Positions 25,866 through 35,077 of a DNA stretch of 64,000 nucleotides are shown in pieces (position 1 is the first letter of the stretch; each line of letters starts with the position of its first letter). The DNA is from Roseateles puraquae (lineage in GTDB: Bacteria; Pseudomonadota; Gammaproteobacteria; Burkholderiales; Burkholderiaceae_C), in contig NZ_NISI01000010.1 in NCBI RefSeq assembly GCF_002205845.1, positions 124,001-188,000 of the forward strand, in the 5' to 3' direction. Position numbers and translations under genes: made by a program. Below the pieces are notes generated by a model, which saw only the letters and a list, made by a program, of their open reading frames with translations, was not told where the DNA came from and searched no databases.

Positions 25866-26714
25866 TCAGCGCGGTGGCGTGCTGCCCGTGCGGGCCTTCA
25901 TACCCTGGCTGAAGGCCTCGCTGGTCAGCACCTCCTCCGCCTGCCTCACCACCTGCGCGCCGAGCGGTGACTTGGCGCAGGCCACATGGCCCTCGCGCGT
26001 GGGCCCCTGCTCCTGCAAGGGCAGCAGGTTGGTCTCGGCCAGATCCAGACCCGCCTCGCGATGGAGCTGCTGGGGCTCGAAGGGCATCACCAGCAGGCCG
26101 TCGATGCGGCCGCGCTGCAGCATCTGCATCAGGTTGAGCGTCGGGTTCTGGCTGGTGACCTTGTTGACACGTCCCTCGGGCTGGGCGTCCAGCAGCTCGT
26201 CCAGCGCCGCCCCATAGGCGCGGCCCTCGGCCAGGCCGAAGCGCGTGGCGGGTTGCTGCAGCCAGGCCTTGAGCGACACCCGGCCTTGCGCATCCAGCAG
26301 CGGGCGCCAGCGTTCGGCATCGGCCCGGCGCACCATCAGCACCGGCGTGGCATGGATGGGGAAGGGCCTGGAAAAGTGCAGATAGGTCTCGCGGTCCGCG
26401 TTCTTCAGCATGCCGAGCACGCAGGCATTGGGCAGCTGCTGCAAGCTGGCCTCCAAGCGCTTGGGCGGCAGGGCCACGATCAGGTGCTTCAGGCCCGGCA
26501 GGCGCGGAATCAGCACCTCGCGCAGCAGCCGGTCCAGCACACCCTGGCCCTGGCGTGGGCCTTGCGTGATGTAGAGCGGCGGCAGCTCATACACCAGCCA
26601 CTGCACCTCGGGCTGCGTGGCCGGCTGGGCCAGGCTGGGGCTCGCCCAGCCGGCAAGCGCAGCAAGGGCCATAGCCAGGCCGACTGCGGCAAAGGGGTGA
26701 GGGCGGGGGCGCAT
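25866..26714 (-). CDS. Periplasmic solute-binding-like protein (TIGR02285 type)
   Basis: 282 residues with a signal peptide (about 1-30, ending SPSLAQ). The mature part (WLVYELPPLYITQGPRQGQG, ALPPKRLEASLQQLPNACVLGMLKN, FSRPFPIHATPVLMVRR) resembles the amino-acid-binding-protein-like TIGR02285 family, a periplasmic two-lobe fold with no transporter partner. No permease is nearby. Role unknown; ligand sensing is possible. Its stop abuts the DUF885 stop on the opposite strand with no gap. Confidence 0.8.
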   Translation of the reverse strand: MRPRPHPFAAVGLAMALAALAGWASPSLAQPATQPEVQWLVYELPPLYITQGPRQGQGVLDRLLREVLIPRLPGLKHLIVALPPKRLEASLQQLPNACVLGMLKNADRETYLHFSRPFPIHATPVLMVRRADAERWRPLLDAQGRVSLKAWLQQPATRFGLAEGRAYGAALDELLDAQPEGRVNKVTSQNPTLNLMQMLQRGRIDGLLVMPFEPQQLHREAGLDLAETNLLPLQEQGPTREGHVACAKSPLGAQVVRQAEEVLTSEAFSQGMKARTGSTPPR

Positions 26715-26812
26715 CGTGGGTGACCTGCCGGCATCCTAGACCTGCCAGATCACGCTCGCTTCCCACGGGCCAGCCGGGCGGCTGGCGCGTGCATTAATGC
26801 ACGCCCGTTGCG

Positions 26813-28036
26813 TCAGGCGCCCTGCACGCGGTGGCCGGCGGCGGCCTTGTAGCTGTTGATCTCGCGGGCCACCTCGGCGGGGTCGATGACATCCTCCAGC
26901 CGCGTGAAGCCCTCAGGCGCCAGCGCCTCCACCCGGTCGAGGATGGCGTCCAGCCCCTCACGCCGGTTCATTGCGACGATGCGGGCGCATTGCGGCCGGC
27001 GCTCGTTCTCGTAGGCGGCCAGGGCGGTGTCCAGGTCGGCGCTGCCGGCCAGCGCATCGGCCAGCGCCTGCGCGTCCATGATGGCCTGCGTGGCGCCGTT
27101 GGAGCCGATGGGCACCATCGGGTGCGCCGCATCGCCCAGCAGGGTGGAGCGGCCCAGCTGCCAGCGGGGCAGGGGGTCGCGGTCCACCATGGGCCACTCC
27201 AGCATCTGCTCGGCGCGGGTGATGAGGCCGGGCACGTCCAGCCAGTCGAAGCGCCAGCGGCCGAAGGTGGGCATGAGGTCCTCCAGGCGGCCGGCGCGGC
27301 TCCAGTCGGCACGGTCGGGCGCGGTGAGGCCGGGTACAGGCTCGCGCACGCGGCGGTCGGCAATCCAGTTGATCAGCTGCAGCCCGTCTGCCCGCGGCGC
27401 GCCGATGGGGTAGACGACGAACTTGGCCTGGCTGTAGCCGGCCTGCACCATGGTGCGGCCGTCCAGGAAGGGAGGCGCCCAGGTGGTGCCGCGCCACATC
27501 ATCACGCCGCGCCAGCAGGGCGGACCTTCATTGGGGGCGAGGCGCCGGCGCAGCGCGGAGTGAATGCCGTCAGCGCCGATGACGAGGTCGGCGGTCATCT
27601 CCCGCGGGCCGTCGGCCGTCTCGATTTCGGCCACCGCGCGGCGGCCCTCGTCGCGCACATTGACCACGCGCTGGCCGCTGATCACCGTCAGCTTCGCCGC
27701 CGCCTCGGCCCACAGCCGCATCTGCAACTGGCCGCGATGGATGCTGAACTGCGGGTGCTCGTAGCCGCCGCCCAGGCCGCGCGGGTCGCGGTAGATGGCC
27801 TGGCCATGCCGGTTGGCGAACACCAACGCCGTGGTTTCGACCGCCATCTCGCGCAGCGCTGGCAGCAGGCCCAGGCTGCTCAGCACGCCTACCGCATGCG
27901 GCAGCAGGTTGATGCCCACGCCCAGCGGCTTGGGTTCGCGCACCGCTTCAAGCACGGTCACGTCGTGGCCGCGCGCTTGCAGCATCAAGGCCGCCGTCAA
28001 GCCGCCGATGCCGCCACCCGAAATGATGATCTGCAT
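26813..28036 (-). CDS. FAD-dependent monooxygenase (PhzS/aromatic hydroxylase-like)
   Basis: 407 residues from the ATG at 28036. IIISGGGIGGLTAALMLQARG is the FAD-binding GxGxxG start, DLVIGADGIHSALRR is the DG motif and STLLGDAAHPMVPIGSNGA is the second FAD motif. GVGINLLPHAVGVLSSLGL resembles PhzS and related flavin hydroxylases. It would hydroxylate an aromatic or phenolic substrate using NAD(P)H and O2. It is divergent from a MarR regulator with 54 nt between starts, so it is the probable target of that regulator. Confidence 0.9.
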   Translation of the reverse strand: MQIIISGGGIGGLTAALMLQARGHDVTVLEAVREPKPLGVGINLLPHAVGVLSSLGLLPALREMAVETTALVFANRHGQAIYRDPRGLGGGYEHPQFSIHRGQLQMRLWAEAAAKLTVISGQRVVNVRDEGRRAVAEIETADGPREMTADLVIGADGIHSALRRRLAPNEGPPCWRGVMMWRGTTWAPPFLDGRTMVQAGYSQAKFVVYPIGAPRADGLQLINWIADRRVREPVPGLTAPDRADWSRAGRLEDLMPTFGRWRFDWLDVPGLITRAEQMLEWPMVDRDPLPRWQLGRSTLLGDAAHPMVPIGSNGATQAIMDAQALADALAGSADLDTALAAYENERRPQCARIVAMNRREGLDAILDRVEALAPEGFTRLEDVIDPAEVAREINSYKAAAGHRVQGA

Positions 28037-28040
28037 CAAC

Positions 28041-28086
28041 TCAGGGTATGCGAGATTGTTGCAGTAGGCAACCAAACCTACCCTGA
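28041..28086. promoter_or_regulatory. Nested dyads, probable MarR operator
   Basis: An inner inverted repeat TTGTTGC-AGTAG-GCAACCA (28056-28074, six of seven pairs) lies inside an outer perfect repeat, TCAGGGTA (28041-28048) and TACCCTGA (28079-28086). Both sit in the 54-nt divergent space between the monooxygenase and marR genes. The dimension and spacing suit a MarR dimer that represses both. Confidence 0.6.
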
Positions 28087-28090
28087 CCCC

Positions 28091-28615
28091 GTGACCAAGA
28101 CCGACAGCCCCGATCCCGAAGGCCTGATGCTGCCCGTGCCGGGCGTGGACTACGGGCTGCTCGACCAGCTGCTGGGCTACGCGCTGCGCCGCGCGCAGAA
28201 CGCGCTGTACCTGGACTTCTACCGGGCCACGGCCGATTGGGACGTCAGCCCGCAGCGCTTCGCGGCGCTGGTGCTCATTGCCCGCAACCCCGGCATGCGC
28301 CAGGGCCTGCTCGGCCAGGCCATGGGCCTGCACCGCAGCGGCGCGCTGCGCCTGACCGACTGGCTCACGGCCAAGGGCTGGGCCGAGCGCCGCGACACCC
28401 CGGGCGACGCACGCGCCTGGGGCCTGTATCTCACCGCCACCGGCAGGCGCCGCCTCGCCAAGCTGGAGGCGGCCGTTGCCGAACATGACCGTGCCCTGCT
28501 GGCCGCCCTGGGCGAGCAGGGCCCGGCGCTCAAGGCCGGGCTGGAACGCCTGGCCTGGGCCGCCACCGCGCAGAGCACCGCCCCCGACAACAACCCCAGG
28601 AGACAAGCCCCATGA
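28091..28615 (+). CDS. MarR family transcriptional regulator
   Basis: 174 residues from a GTG at 28091. The winged-helix domain runs from about 30 to 150 (VSPQRFAALVLIARNPGMRQGLLGQ, HRSGALRLTDWLTAKGWAERR, WGLYLTATGRRRL). It should bind as a dimer to the nested dyads immediately upstream and respond to an aromatic ligand (inference from family). The stop overlaps the start of the Bug-type binding protein by 4 nt, so the two are co-translated. Confidence 0.9.
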   Translation: MTKTDSPDPEGLMLPVPGVDYGLLDQLLGYALRRAQNALYLDFYRATADWDVSPQRFAALVLIARNPGMRQGLLGQAMGLHRSGALRLTDWLTAKGWAERRDTPGDARAWGLYLTATGRRRLAKLEAAVAEHDRALLAALGEQGPALKAGLERLAWAATAQSTAPDNNPRRQAP

Positions 28616-29574
28616 TCGACCGCCGCCACCTCCTTGCCGCCTTTGCGGCCCTGCCACTTGCCGCCCGCGCCCAGGGCCAGCCACCGCGCATCCTGGTCGG
28701 TTTCCCGGCCGGCGGATCGGTGGACACCACCGCCCGGCGCTTCGCGGAATTCAGCCGCGGCAAGCTGGCCGAGACGGTCATCGTCGAGCAGAAGGTCGGC
28801 GCTGGCGGGCGCATCGCCATCGCCGGCCTGAAGGACGCCGCCCCCGACGGCCAGACGCTGCTCATCAGCCCGTCGTCGATGTTCACCATCTATCCGCACG
28901 CCTACCGCAAGCTGGCCTACAACCCCGCAACGGACGCCATCCCCGTGGCGCCGCTGGCGCTGTCCACCTGCGGCTTCGGCGTTGGTCCCATGGTGCCGGC
29001 CAGCGTCAAGACCCTCACCCAGTTCGCCGACTGGGCCAAGGCCAACCCCGACAAGGCGGCCTACGCCTCACCCGCAGCCGGCGCCATGCCGCACTTCCTG
29101 GGCAACCAGTTCGAGCATGCAGCCGGCCTCAAGCTCACGCACGCGCCCTACCGCGGCGCCGCCCCCGGCATGCAGGACCTGATGGGCGGCCAGATCGCGT
29201 CGGGCTGCTTCTCCATCGGCGACTTCCTGCCCCACCTGCCCAGCGGCCGGGTGCGCCTGCTGGGTGTCACCGACAAGGCCCGGTCGCGCTTCGCGCCTGA
29301 CGTGCCCACGTTCGAGGAGCAGGGCTTCAAGGGCATCGTCGGCGTGGAGAGCTACGGGCTGTTCGTGCCCGCGAAGACCCCGCAGGCCGTGGTCGACAAG
29401 CTGGCCGACATCGCCCGCGCGGCGGTGCGCGAGCCCAGCGTCGTCGAGGCCCTGGCCAAGCTGGGCTTCGAGCCGCTGAGCCTCGCACCCGCCGATTACG
29501 CCAAGCGGCTGGTGGCCGAGCGGGAGTACTGGGGCCCGGTGGTCAAGGCCTCCGGCTTCTCGTCGGACGACTGA
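28612..29574 (+). CDS. Bug family tripartite tricarboxylate transporter substrate-binding protein
   Basis: 320 residues. The signal peptide (1-23, IDRRHLLAAFAALPLAARAQ) is followed by PPRILVGFPAGGSVDTTARR, the Bug family start. Two-lobe fold blocks include GGRIAIAGLKDAAPDGQTLL, YRGAAPGMQDLMGGQI and VRLLGVTDKARSRFAPDVPT. It binds a carboxylated solute in the periplasm. No TctA/TctB membrane partners are present here, as is common for the many orphan Bug proteins of Burkholderiales. It is coupled to marR, so the ligand may be related to the monooxygenase substrate. Confidence 0.92.
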   Translation: MIDRRHLLAAFAALPLAARAQGQPPRILVGFPAGGSVDTTARRFAEFSRGKLAETVIVEQKVGAGGRIAIAGLKDAAPDGQTLLISPSSMFTIYPHAYRKLAYNPATDAIPVAPLALSTCGFGVGPMVPASVKTLTQFADWAKANPDKAAYASPAAGAMPHFLGNQFEHAAGLKLTHAPYRGAAPGMQDLMGGQIASGCFSIGDFLPHLPSGRVRLLGVTDKARSRFAPDVPTFEEQGFKGIVGVESYGLFVPAKTPQAVVDKLADIARAAVREPSVVEALAKLGFEPLSLAPADYAKRLVAEREYWGPVVKASGFSSDD

Positions 29575-29577
29575 GCC

Positions 29578-30339
29578 TCAGCTCCGGTTCACCGACACGC
29601 CGCCGTCCACCAGCATGGCGGCGCCCGTCATGAACGAGGACGCGCCCGACAGCAGGAAGAGCGCCGCCCGCGCGATCTCATCCGGCTCGGCCAGGCGCTT
29701 GAGGGCATGCAGGCCGGCCACGGCGGCCAGGCCCTCCGGCGTGGGGTTCATCTGGCGGCCCATGGCGGTGTCGGTGCCGCCGGGCAGTAGCGCATTCACG
29801 CGCAGGCCGCGCGGCCCGAACTCGGTCGCCAGCGCCTGCACCAGGCCCACCACCCCAGCCTTGCTGGCGGCATAGGCCGCAGCCCCCGGAAAGCCCGCCG
29901 TGTGGCCGACGAAGGTGCCCGTGAACACCAGGCTGCCCGCGCCCGCGGCCAGCAGCGCCGGGATCTGCGCCTTCGCCGCCAGGAAGGCGGCGGTGAGGTT
30001 GGTGCGCAGCGTGGCCTCCCAGGCTTCGAGCGCGACCTCCGGCGTGGGCCCGAGCGCGCCCAGCGAGCCGGCGTTGTTGAAGGCGGCGTCCAACTGGCCG
30101 AAGCGCTGCACCGCGAGCTCGACGAGCCGGTGGGCATGGCCTTCGTCGCCCACGTCGCCGGCCAGCACGGCCGCCCGGCCGCCGCGGTCGTGAATGGTCT
30201 GGGCCAGGGCCTGCAAGGGGGCGGCCTGGCGGGCGGTGAGCACGAGGTGTGCGCCCTCGGCGGCAGCGAGTAGGGCCGTCGCGCGGCCGATGCCGGCACT
30301 GGCGCCGGTGATGAGCAGGGTCTTGCCTTGCAGGGGCAT
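29578..30339 (-). CDS. SDR family oxidoreductase
   Basis: 253 residues from the ATG at 30339. Rossmann motif TGASAGIGRA (residues 9-18), NNAG near 85, active-site Ser near 138, the catalytic pair YAASK (Y-x3-K, about 154-158) and PGGTDTAMG near 188. This is a classical short-chain dehydrogenase that reduces or oxidises a carbonyl/alcohol with NAD(P)(H). It converges with the Bug gene with 3 nt between. Substrate unknown. Confidence 0.93.
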   Translation of the reverse strand: MPLQGKTLLITGASAGIGRATALLAAAEGAHLVLTARQAAPLQALAQTIHDRGGRAAVLAGDVGDEGHAHRLVELAVQRFGQLDAAFNNAGSLGALGPTPEVALEAWEATLRTNLTAAFLAAKAQIPALLAAGAGSLVFTGTFVGHTAGFPGAAAYAASKAGVVGLVQALATEFGPRGLRVNALLPGGTDTAMGRQMNPTPEGLAAVAGLHALKRLAEPDEIARAALFLLSGASSFMTGAAMLVDGGVSVNRS

Positions 30340-30488
30340 GGTGTCGGTCGGGGAGTGATGCGTGAGCCGCACTCTGCATGGCACCGGTGAGGGCGTCGCG
30401 CTGGTTTCGGACCTGCAAATCTCGCCCTCGTCCCGGCGGGGGCTGGGCCGCAGGGGCTAGCATGGCGGCCCTTGTAGGAGCCCCCCGC

Positions 30489-32936
30489 ATGCCCTTGCGC
30501 ACGCCGGTCGTTCGCTGGAGCGGCCTCTTTGCTGTTGTTCTCCCTGCGGCGCTCGCGGCCAGCCTGGCACTCGCCCCGGCGGCTGCGCAGGCCGCCGACC
30601 TGACCCGGCTGCAGACGCTGCTCATCGAGCAGCACTACGTCAGCGCCCGCCCCGAGCTGGAGGCCCTGCTGCGCAAGCCCGCGCCGGACGCCGTCGAGCG
30701 GGCGCTCATCTACCCCTGGCTCTTCGCCCGCGATGACGGCGCCGCCATCGACCGACGCACGCGCGGCGTACTGCAAGACGAACGGGCCGAGGCTGTCGAC
30801 CTGCTCGCCGCCGGCCGCCTGGCGCTGGACCTGCGCGACTTCGACCGTGCCCTGGCCTGCTTCGAGCGCGCGCTGGCCCGGGCCAGCCAACCCGCCGAGC
30901 GTGCCCAGGCGTTGCGCGGACTGGGCCAGCGGCATTACCAGCTGCGCGAGTTCGATGCCTCGCTGCGCAGGCTCGAAGAGAGCCTTGCGGCCGAGCGCAC
31001 CGCCGACGGCCTCTCGGCCCTGGCCGAGACGCTGATCCGCCTGGGCCGCACCGATGACGCCATCGCGGCGGCCGAAGGCGCGCTCGCGCTGAATCGCCAT
31101 CACGAGATGGCGCACTACCTGCTCGGCAACGGCTACGCCCGAGAGAACTACAGCCAGCTCGCCAACCGGCTCGGCCCTCGCTTCGGGCCGCTGATGGCTG
31201 ACGTGCGGCGTGCGTCCGATGCCTTCGACCGCGGCGACTTCGATGGCGCACTGCGGCTGAGTCTGGCGGTGCTCGAGCGTTGCCCGCAGTTGGGCCGCGC
31301 GCATGCGATCGCCGCCAAGGCGCTGGAGTCGCAGCGGCTGCGCATCGACGTGCACCGGGCCGAGGCGGAGCGCCGCTTTGCGACCACGCCCATGCCGGTG
31401 GTGCCGGGCATCGAGCGCTATGTGCTGAACTGGCGCGATCTCTCGCCGCGCCATCGCAAGCGGGTCGCGATGTCGATCGCCCCGTGGAAGGCCTTCATCC
31501 CGGTGCTGGTGGCGGGTGGCGCCACGCACTACATCAAGCCGATGTGGATGCGACTGTCTGAAACCCCGCAGGCCCAGGCGCTGAAAGATGCGCGCATCGA
31601 CTACGACTCGCGGCTGTGGGACGACGTGCGCGGCATGGGCGGGCATTTCACCGTCACCGGCATCGAGGACGTCGAGCGCAGCATCTTCGACAAGTACAAC
31701 ACCGTGCTCCACGAGCTGACGCACCAGGTGCATGGCGTGCTGACGGCCGACCAGTCGCGCGAGATCGAGGCGCTGTACCAGCAGGCCAAGGCGCGGGATG
31801 CCGCGACGCGTCAGGGCTTCCTGTCGCGCTACGCCGGCGGGTCGGTGTGGGAGTACTTCGCCGAGGGCGCCAATGCCGAGAGTTCGCCCAGGCGCGATGC
31901 CTACGACGGTCGCGAGATCGTGCGGGAGCGGCTGATCGCCATCGACCCCGCGCTGCGCGCCGCCGTGCAGCGCTTCTTCGCGCAGCGCGACACGCGCGCG
32001 AGCCTGCCGATCGCGCTCGTCAATGCTGGCAACCAGAAGCTGGAGGAGGGCCAGCTGTCGGCCGCCCGGCCACTGTTCGCCCGGGCGCTACGCCTGGCGC
32101 CGCAGGACGAGCGCGCACTGGCGGCTCAGCTCAACGCGCTGGCCATCGCGGGTGATGCCACGGCGGTGGCCCAACTGGCCGAGCAGGCGCTGGCGGCCCA
32201 TCCGCGCAGCGGCAGCTTGCGGGTGGGCGTGGCCGATGCGCTGTGGCACACCGGCCGGCCGCTGGCCACGGACGTGCTGCCCGCACTCATGCGCGACCGC
32301 GACGTGCTGCAGGGCGAAGACCGCTTCCGCGTTGACCTCGCGCGCGCTGACCATCACCGGCGCCTGGGCCAGGTGCCCGAGGCGCTGGCGGCCTACGACG
32401 CGGTGCTGGCCTACCAGGGCGACCAGCCCGAGGCCCTGTGGGGCCGGGCCGCCACGCTGGCCCTGGCCGCGCGTTGGGACGAGGCCTTCGCGCAGTACGA
32501 CGCCGTGCTGCGCCTGCGCACCGGGCTCGTGCCGTTGCGCCGCGACTACGCGCTGGACCTGCTGCGCGCCGGTCGCCTGGATGCGGCACGAGGCCAGATC
32601 AAAGAGGCCCTGCTGCTCGATCCCGCCGACCCCGACTTGCTCGCCTTGCAGGCCTGGCTGGCGCTGGCCACGGGTGACGCCGAAGCCGCGCGCCGCGGCA
32701 GCGCCGCCGCGCTGGCCCAGGGCCCGTGGAGCGACCTGGCCGCCATCGTGCAGGCCGCCGCCTTGCGGGCCCTGGGCCAGGCCGAGGCGTCGCAGGCCGT
32801 CATCGCGCCGGTGCGCGAGCGCATCGCCCGGGGCACGCCGCCGCAGTACCTGTACCGGCCGGAGAAATCGGCCTGGTACTCGGTGCATGAACTGCCGGCC
32901 AGCGAACGCCAGGTGTTGGCGCAGTTGCTGCCATGA
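30489..32936 (+). CDS. TPR protein with embedded HExxH metallopeptidase domain
   Basis: 815 residues. The ATG at 30489 has AGGAG 9 nt upstream and starts a signal peptide (about 1-35, ending AAAQAAD). N-terminal TPR-like helices (about 40-290; FDRALACFERALARA, GRTDDAIAAAEGALAL) precede a middle domain with HELTH at about 407-411 and EYFAEGANAE at about 456, a gluzincin zinc site. C-terminal TPR units (about 515-790; PEALAAYDAVLAYQGDQPEA) follow. An exported peptidase held in a TPR scaffold is unusual, and I know no named family. The stop overlaps the FUSC gene start by 4 nt. Confidence 0.8.
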   Translation: MPLRTPVVRWSGLFAVVLPAALAASLALAPAAAQAADLTRLQTLLIEQHYVSARPELEALLRKPAPDAVERALIYPWLFARDDGAAIDRRTRGVLQDERAEAVDLLAAGRLALDLRDFDRALACFERALARASQPAERAQALRGLGQRHYQLREFDASLRRLEESLAAERTADGLSALAETLIRLGRTDDAIAAAEGALALNRHHEMAHYLLGNGYARENYSQLANRLGPRFGPLMADVRRASDAFDRGDFDGALRLSLAVLERCPQLGRAHAIAAKALESQRLRIDVHRAEAERRFATTPMPVVPGIERYVLNWRDLSPRHRKRVAMSIAPWKAFIPVLVAGGATHYIKPMWMRLSETPQAQALKDARIDYDSRLWDDVRGMGGHFTVTGIEDVERSIFDKYNTVLHELTHQVHGVLTADQSREIEALYQQAKARDAATRQGFLSRYAGGSVWEYFAEGANAESSPRRDAYDGREIVRERLIAIDPALRAAVQRFFAQRDTRASLPIALVNAGNQKLEEGQLSAARPLFARALRLAPQDERALAAQLNALAIAGDATAVAQLAEQALAAHPRSGSLRVGVADALWHTGRPLATDVLPALMRDRDVLQGEDRFRVDLARADHHRRLGQVPEALAAYDAVLAYQGDQPEALWGRAATLALAARWDEAFAQYDAVLRLRTGLVPLRRDYALDLLRAGRLDAARGQIKEALLLDPADPDLLALQAWLALATGDAEAARRGSAAALAQGPWSDLAAIVQAAALRALGQAEASQAVIAPVRERIARGTPPQYLYRPEKSAWYSVHELPASERQVLAQLLP

Positions 32937-35077
32937 GAGCGATCAGGGCGATGCGCACCTGGCGCCGGCTGGAGGCCGCACATCTGAACGGGCTGTCCGT
33001 GGCGCTGGGCGTCACGGCCACGCATCTCGCGGTGGGCGGACTGTTCGGCGAGACAGCGGGCCTTGCGGCGGTGGGCGGGGCCGTCTGCGCCAGCCTCACC
33101 GACCTGCCCAACCCGCCGCAGCGCGTGCTGCCACGGGTGCTGCCGGCGGCGGGCGCGGCGGCGCTGGTCACCTTGCTGGTGGGGCTGACCGACGGCTCGT
33201 TGCCGTGGACGGTCGCTGTCATTGCGATGGTCACTTTCGTGTCGCTGATGACGCTGGCCTGGGGGCTGCGCGCCGGCCCGCTGTCGTTCTCTCCGGTGCT
33301 GGCCATGGTGTTCGCCATGGCCTGGGACCGCACGGCCGGCGCCACCTCGCCCTGGGTGCATGCGATGTGGGTGGGACTGGGCGGCCTGGTCTACGCCGGC
33401 TGGGCGCGCGCGGCGGCGGTGGTGTTGCGCCATCGGCTGCGCGAGCTGGCCCTGGCGCAGGCCCTGCGGGCCACCGTGCAACGGCTGCGTTCGCGGGCCC
33501 AGCGCATCGCGCTGGCAGTGAGCCCCGACGAGGCCCGCATCCGCGCCTCGATTGCCGACGACGTGCAGCTGGCCGACGCGCTGCAGGCGGCGCGCGACCA
33601 GGTGTTTGCCGCCCGCCGCTCGCCGCGCAGCCGCCGCCAGACGGACCTCGTGCTCGGCCTCATCGAGCTGCGCGACCTGCTGCTGGCCAGCCGGCTCGAC
33701 ACCGAGCTGCTCGGCCAGGACTTCCCCGGCCGCCAGTGGCGCGCCGCGCTGGCCGACACATTGCGCCATCTCGCTGACGTGCTGGCGGCGCTGGCCGACA
33801 CGCTGGTGTCGGGCGCACCGCTGCCGGAGGTGTCAGCGGATGCCTGGCGGGCGCAACTGGCGTCGCGGCTGGCTGACGTGAGCGCGCCGCCCGGTGACTC
33901 GCGGGTGCATGTGGTGTCGGCCCTGCAGTCGCGCCTGGGGCACATGCTCGATGACGTCTCGGCCATGGTGGCGCGCCAGGCGGCGGGCGACAATCCTGAC
34001 ACGCCCTGGACGCCGGAGCGACTCGCGCCGTTCGTCTCGCCCGAGGGCTGGCCGCTGGCGGCGCTCAAGCCTCACCTGACGCTGCAGTCCGGCGTCATGC
34101 GGCATGCGCTGCGCTCGGCCCTGGCCCTGTCGCTGGCCTACACGCTGGGCGCCTTCCTGCCGTGGTCAGCCCACCCTTTCTGGCTGATGCTGAGTGTGGC
34201 CGTGGTGCTGCGCGGCAACCTGGAGCAGACGATCTCGCGGCGCAACGAGCGGATCATCGGCACGGTGCAGGGCTGCCTGCTGGTGATGCTGCTGGCGCAC
34301 GTGGAGTGGGTGCCGCTGTTGAGCCTGTGCTTCATTGCCGCGGTGGGGACGGCGCATGCCTACGTCAACCGTCGTTACCGCGTGGCCGCCACGGCCGCCA
34401 CGCTGATGGCCCTGCTGCAGCCGCTGATGCTCGCGCCCGGCAGCAACCCCGCCATCGTCGAGCGTCTGGCCGACACGGTGCTCGGTGCCATCCTGGCCTG
34501 GCTGTTCAGCTTCGTGCTGCCGTCCTGGGAGCGCGCCGCCGTGCCACGCCTGGCCGAGCAGCTGCGTGCTGCACTGGCCCGGCATGCCGGCAACATGCTG
34601 CGCTGGCAGCCGGGTGCTGACGAACAACTCGCTCAGCGCCTGAGCCGGCAGCAGGCCTATACCGCGCTGGCGGCGTTGGCGGCCGCGGCCCAGCGCACGC
34701 GGGTCGAGCCCGAGAGCGTGCGGCTGCCCGAGGCCGAGATCGAATCAGCGCTCAGCCATGGCTACCGCCTGATGGCCCTGCTGGGCGCGGTGCAGCACCA
34801 GGTGCAGCGGCGCGTCGACCGGCTCGACGCCAGCCGCGCCGAGCCCGCGCTGGCCCAGGCCCGCGAGGCCTGCGTGCAGGCGCTGCAAGGCGATACCCTC
34901 GTGGCTGCCTTGCCCCCCGAACCGCCCGACGCCGATGCCGGTGCCTGGCCCGAGCATGTCGGCCAGCACGACGTCACACCCTGGTTGCTGCGCCGCCTGC
35001 GGCTGTGCCGCAGCGAGGCGCGCGAACTTGTCATCGCCCTCCATCAACTTCATTCCCCCACAGGAGCACACCCATGA
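32933..35077 (+). CDS. FUSC family efflux protein
   Basis: 714 residues with two membrane blocks, at about 18-140 and 385-530, each followed by a cytoplasmic helical segment. This is the duplicated layout of FUSC/YccS/AaeB proteins. HPFWLMLSVAVVLRGNLEQT and RRNERIIGTVQGCLLVMLL in the second block are typical. Relatives export aromatic acids such as p-hydroxybenzoate; an accessory membrane-fusion protein is not encoded beside it. It overlaps both neighbours by 4 nt, placing it in one translational unit with the TPR-peptidase and frmA. Confidence 0.88.
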   Translation: MRAIRAMRTWRRLEAAHLNGLSVALGVTATHLAVGGLFGETAGLAAVGGAVCASLTDLPNPPQRVLPRVLPAAGAAALVTLLVGLTDGSLPWTVAVIAMVTFVSLMTLAWGLRAGPLSFSPVLAMVFAMAWDRTAGATSPWVHAMWVGLGGLVYAGWARAAAVVLRHRLRELALAQALRATVQRLRSRAQRIALAVSPDEARIRASIADDVQLADALQAARDQVFAARRSPRSRRQTDLVLGLIELRDLLLASRLDTELLGQDFPGRQWRAALADTLRHLADVLAALADTLVSGAPLPEVSADAWRAQLASRLADVSAPPGDSRVHVVSALQSRLGHMLDDVSAMVARQAAGDNPDTPWTPERLAPFVSPEGWPLAALKPHLTLQSGVMRHALRSALALSLAYTLGAFLPWSAHPFWLMLSVAVVLRGNLEQTISRRNERIIGTVQGCLLVMLLAHVEWVPLLSLCFIAAVGTAHAYVNRRYRVAATAATLMALLQPLMLAPGSNPAIVERLADTVLGAILAWLFSFVLPSWERAAVPRLAEQLRAALARHAGNMLRWQPGADEQLAQRLSRQQAYTALAALAAAAQRTRVEPESVRLPEAEIESALSHGYRLMALLGAVQHQVQRRVDRLDASRAEPALAQAREACVQALQGDTLVAALPPEPPDADAGAWPEHVGQHDVTPWLLRRLRLCRSEARELVIALHQLHSPTGAHP

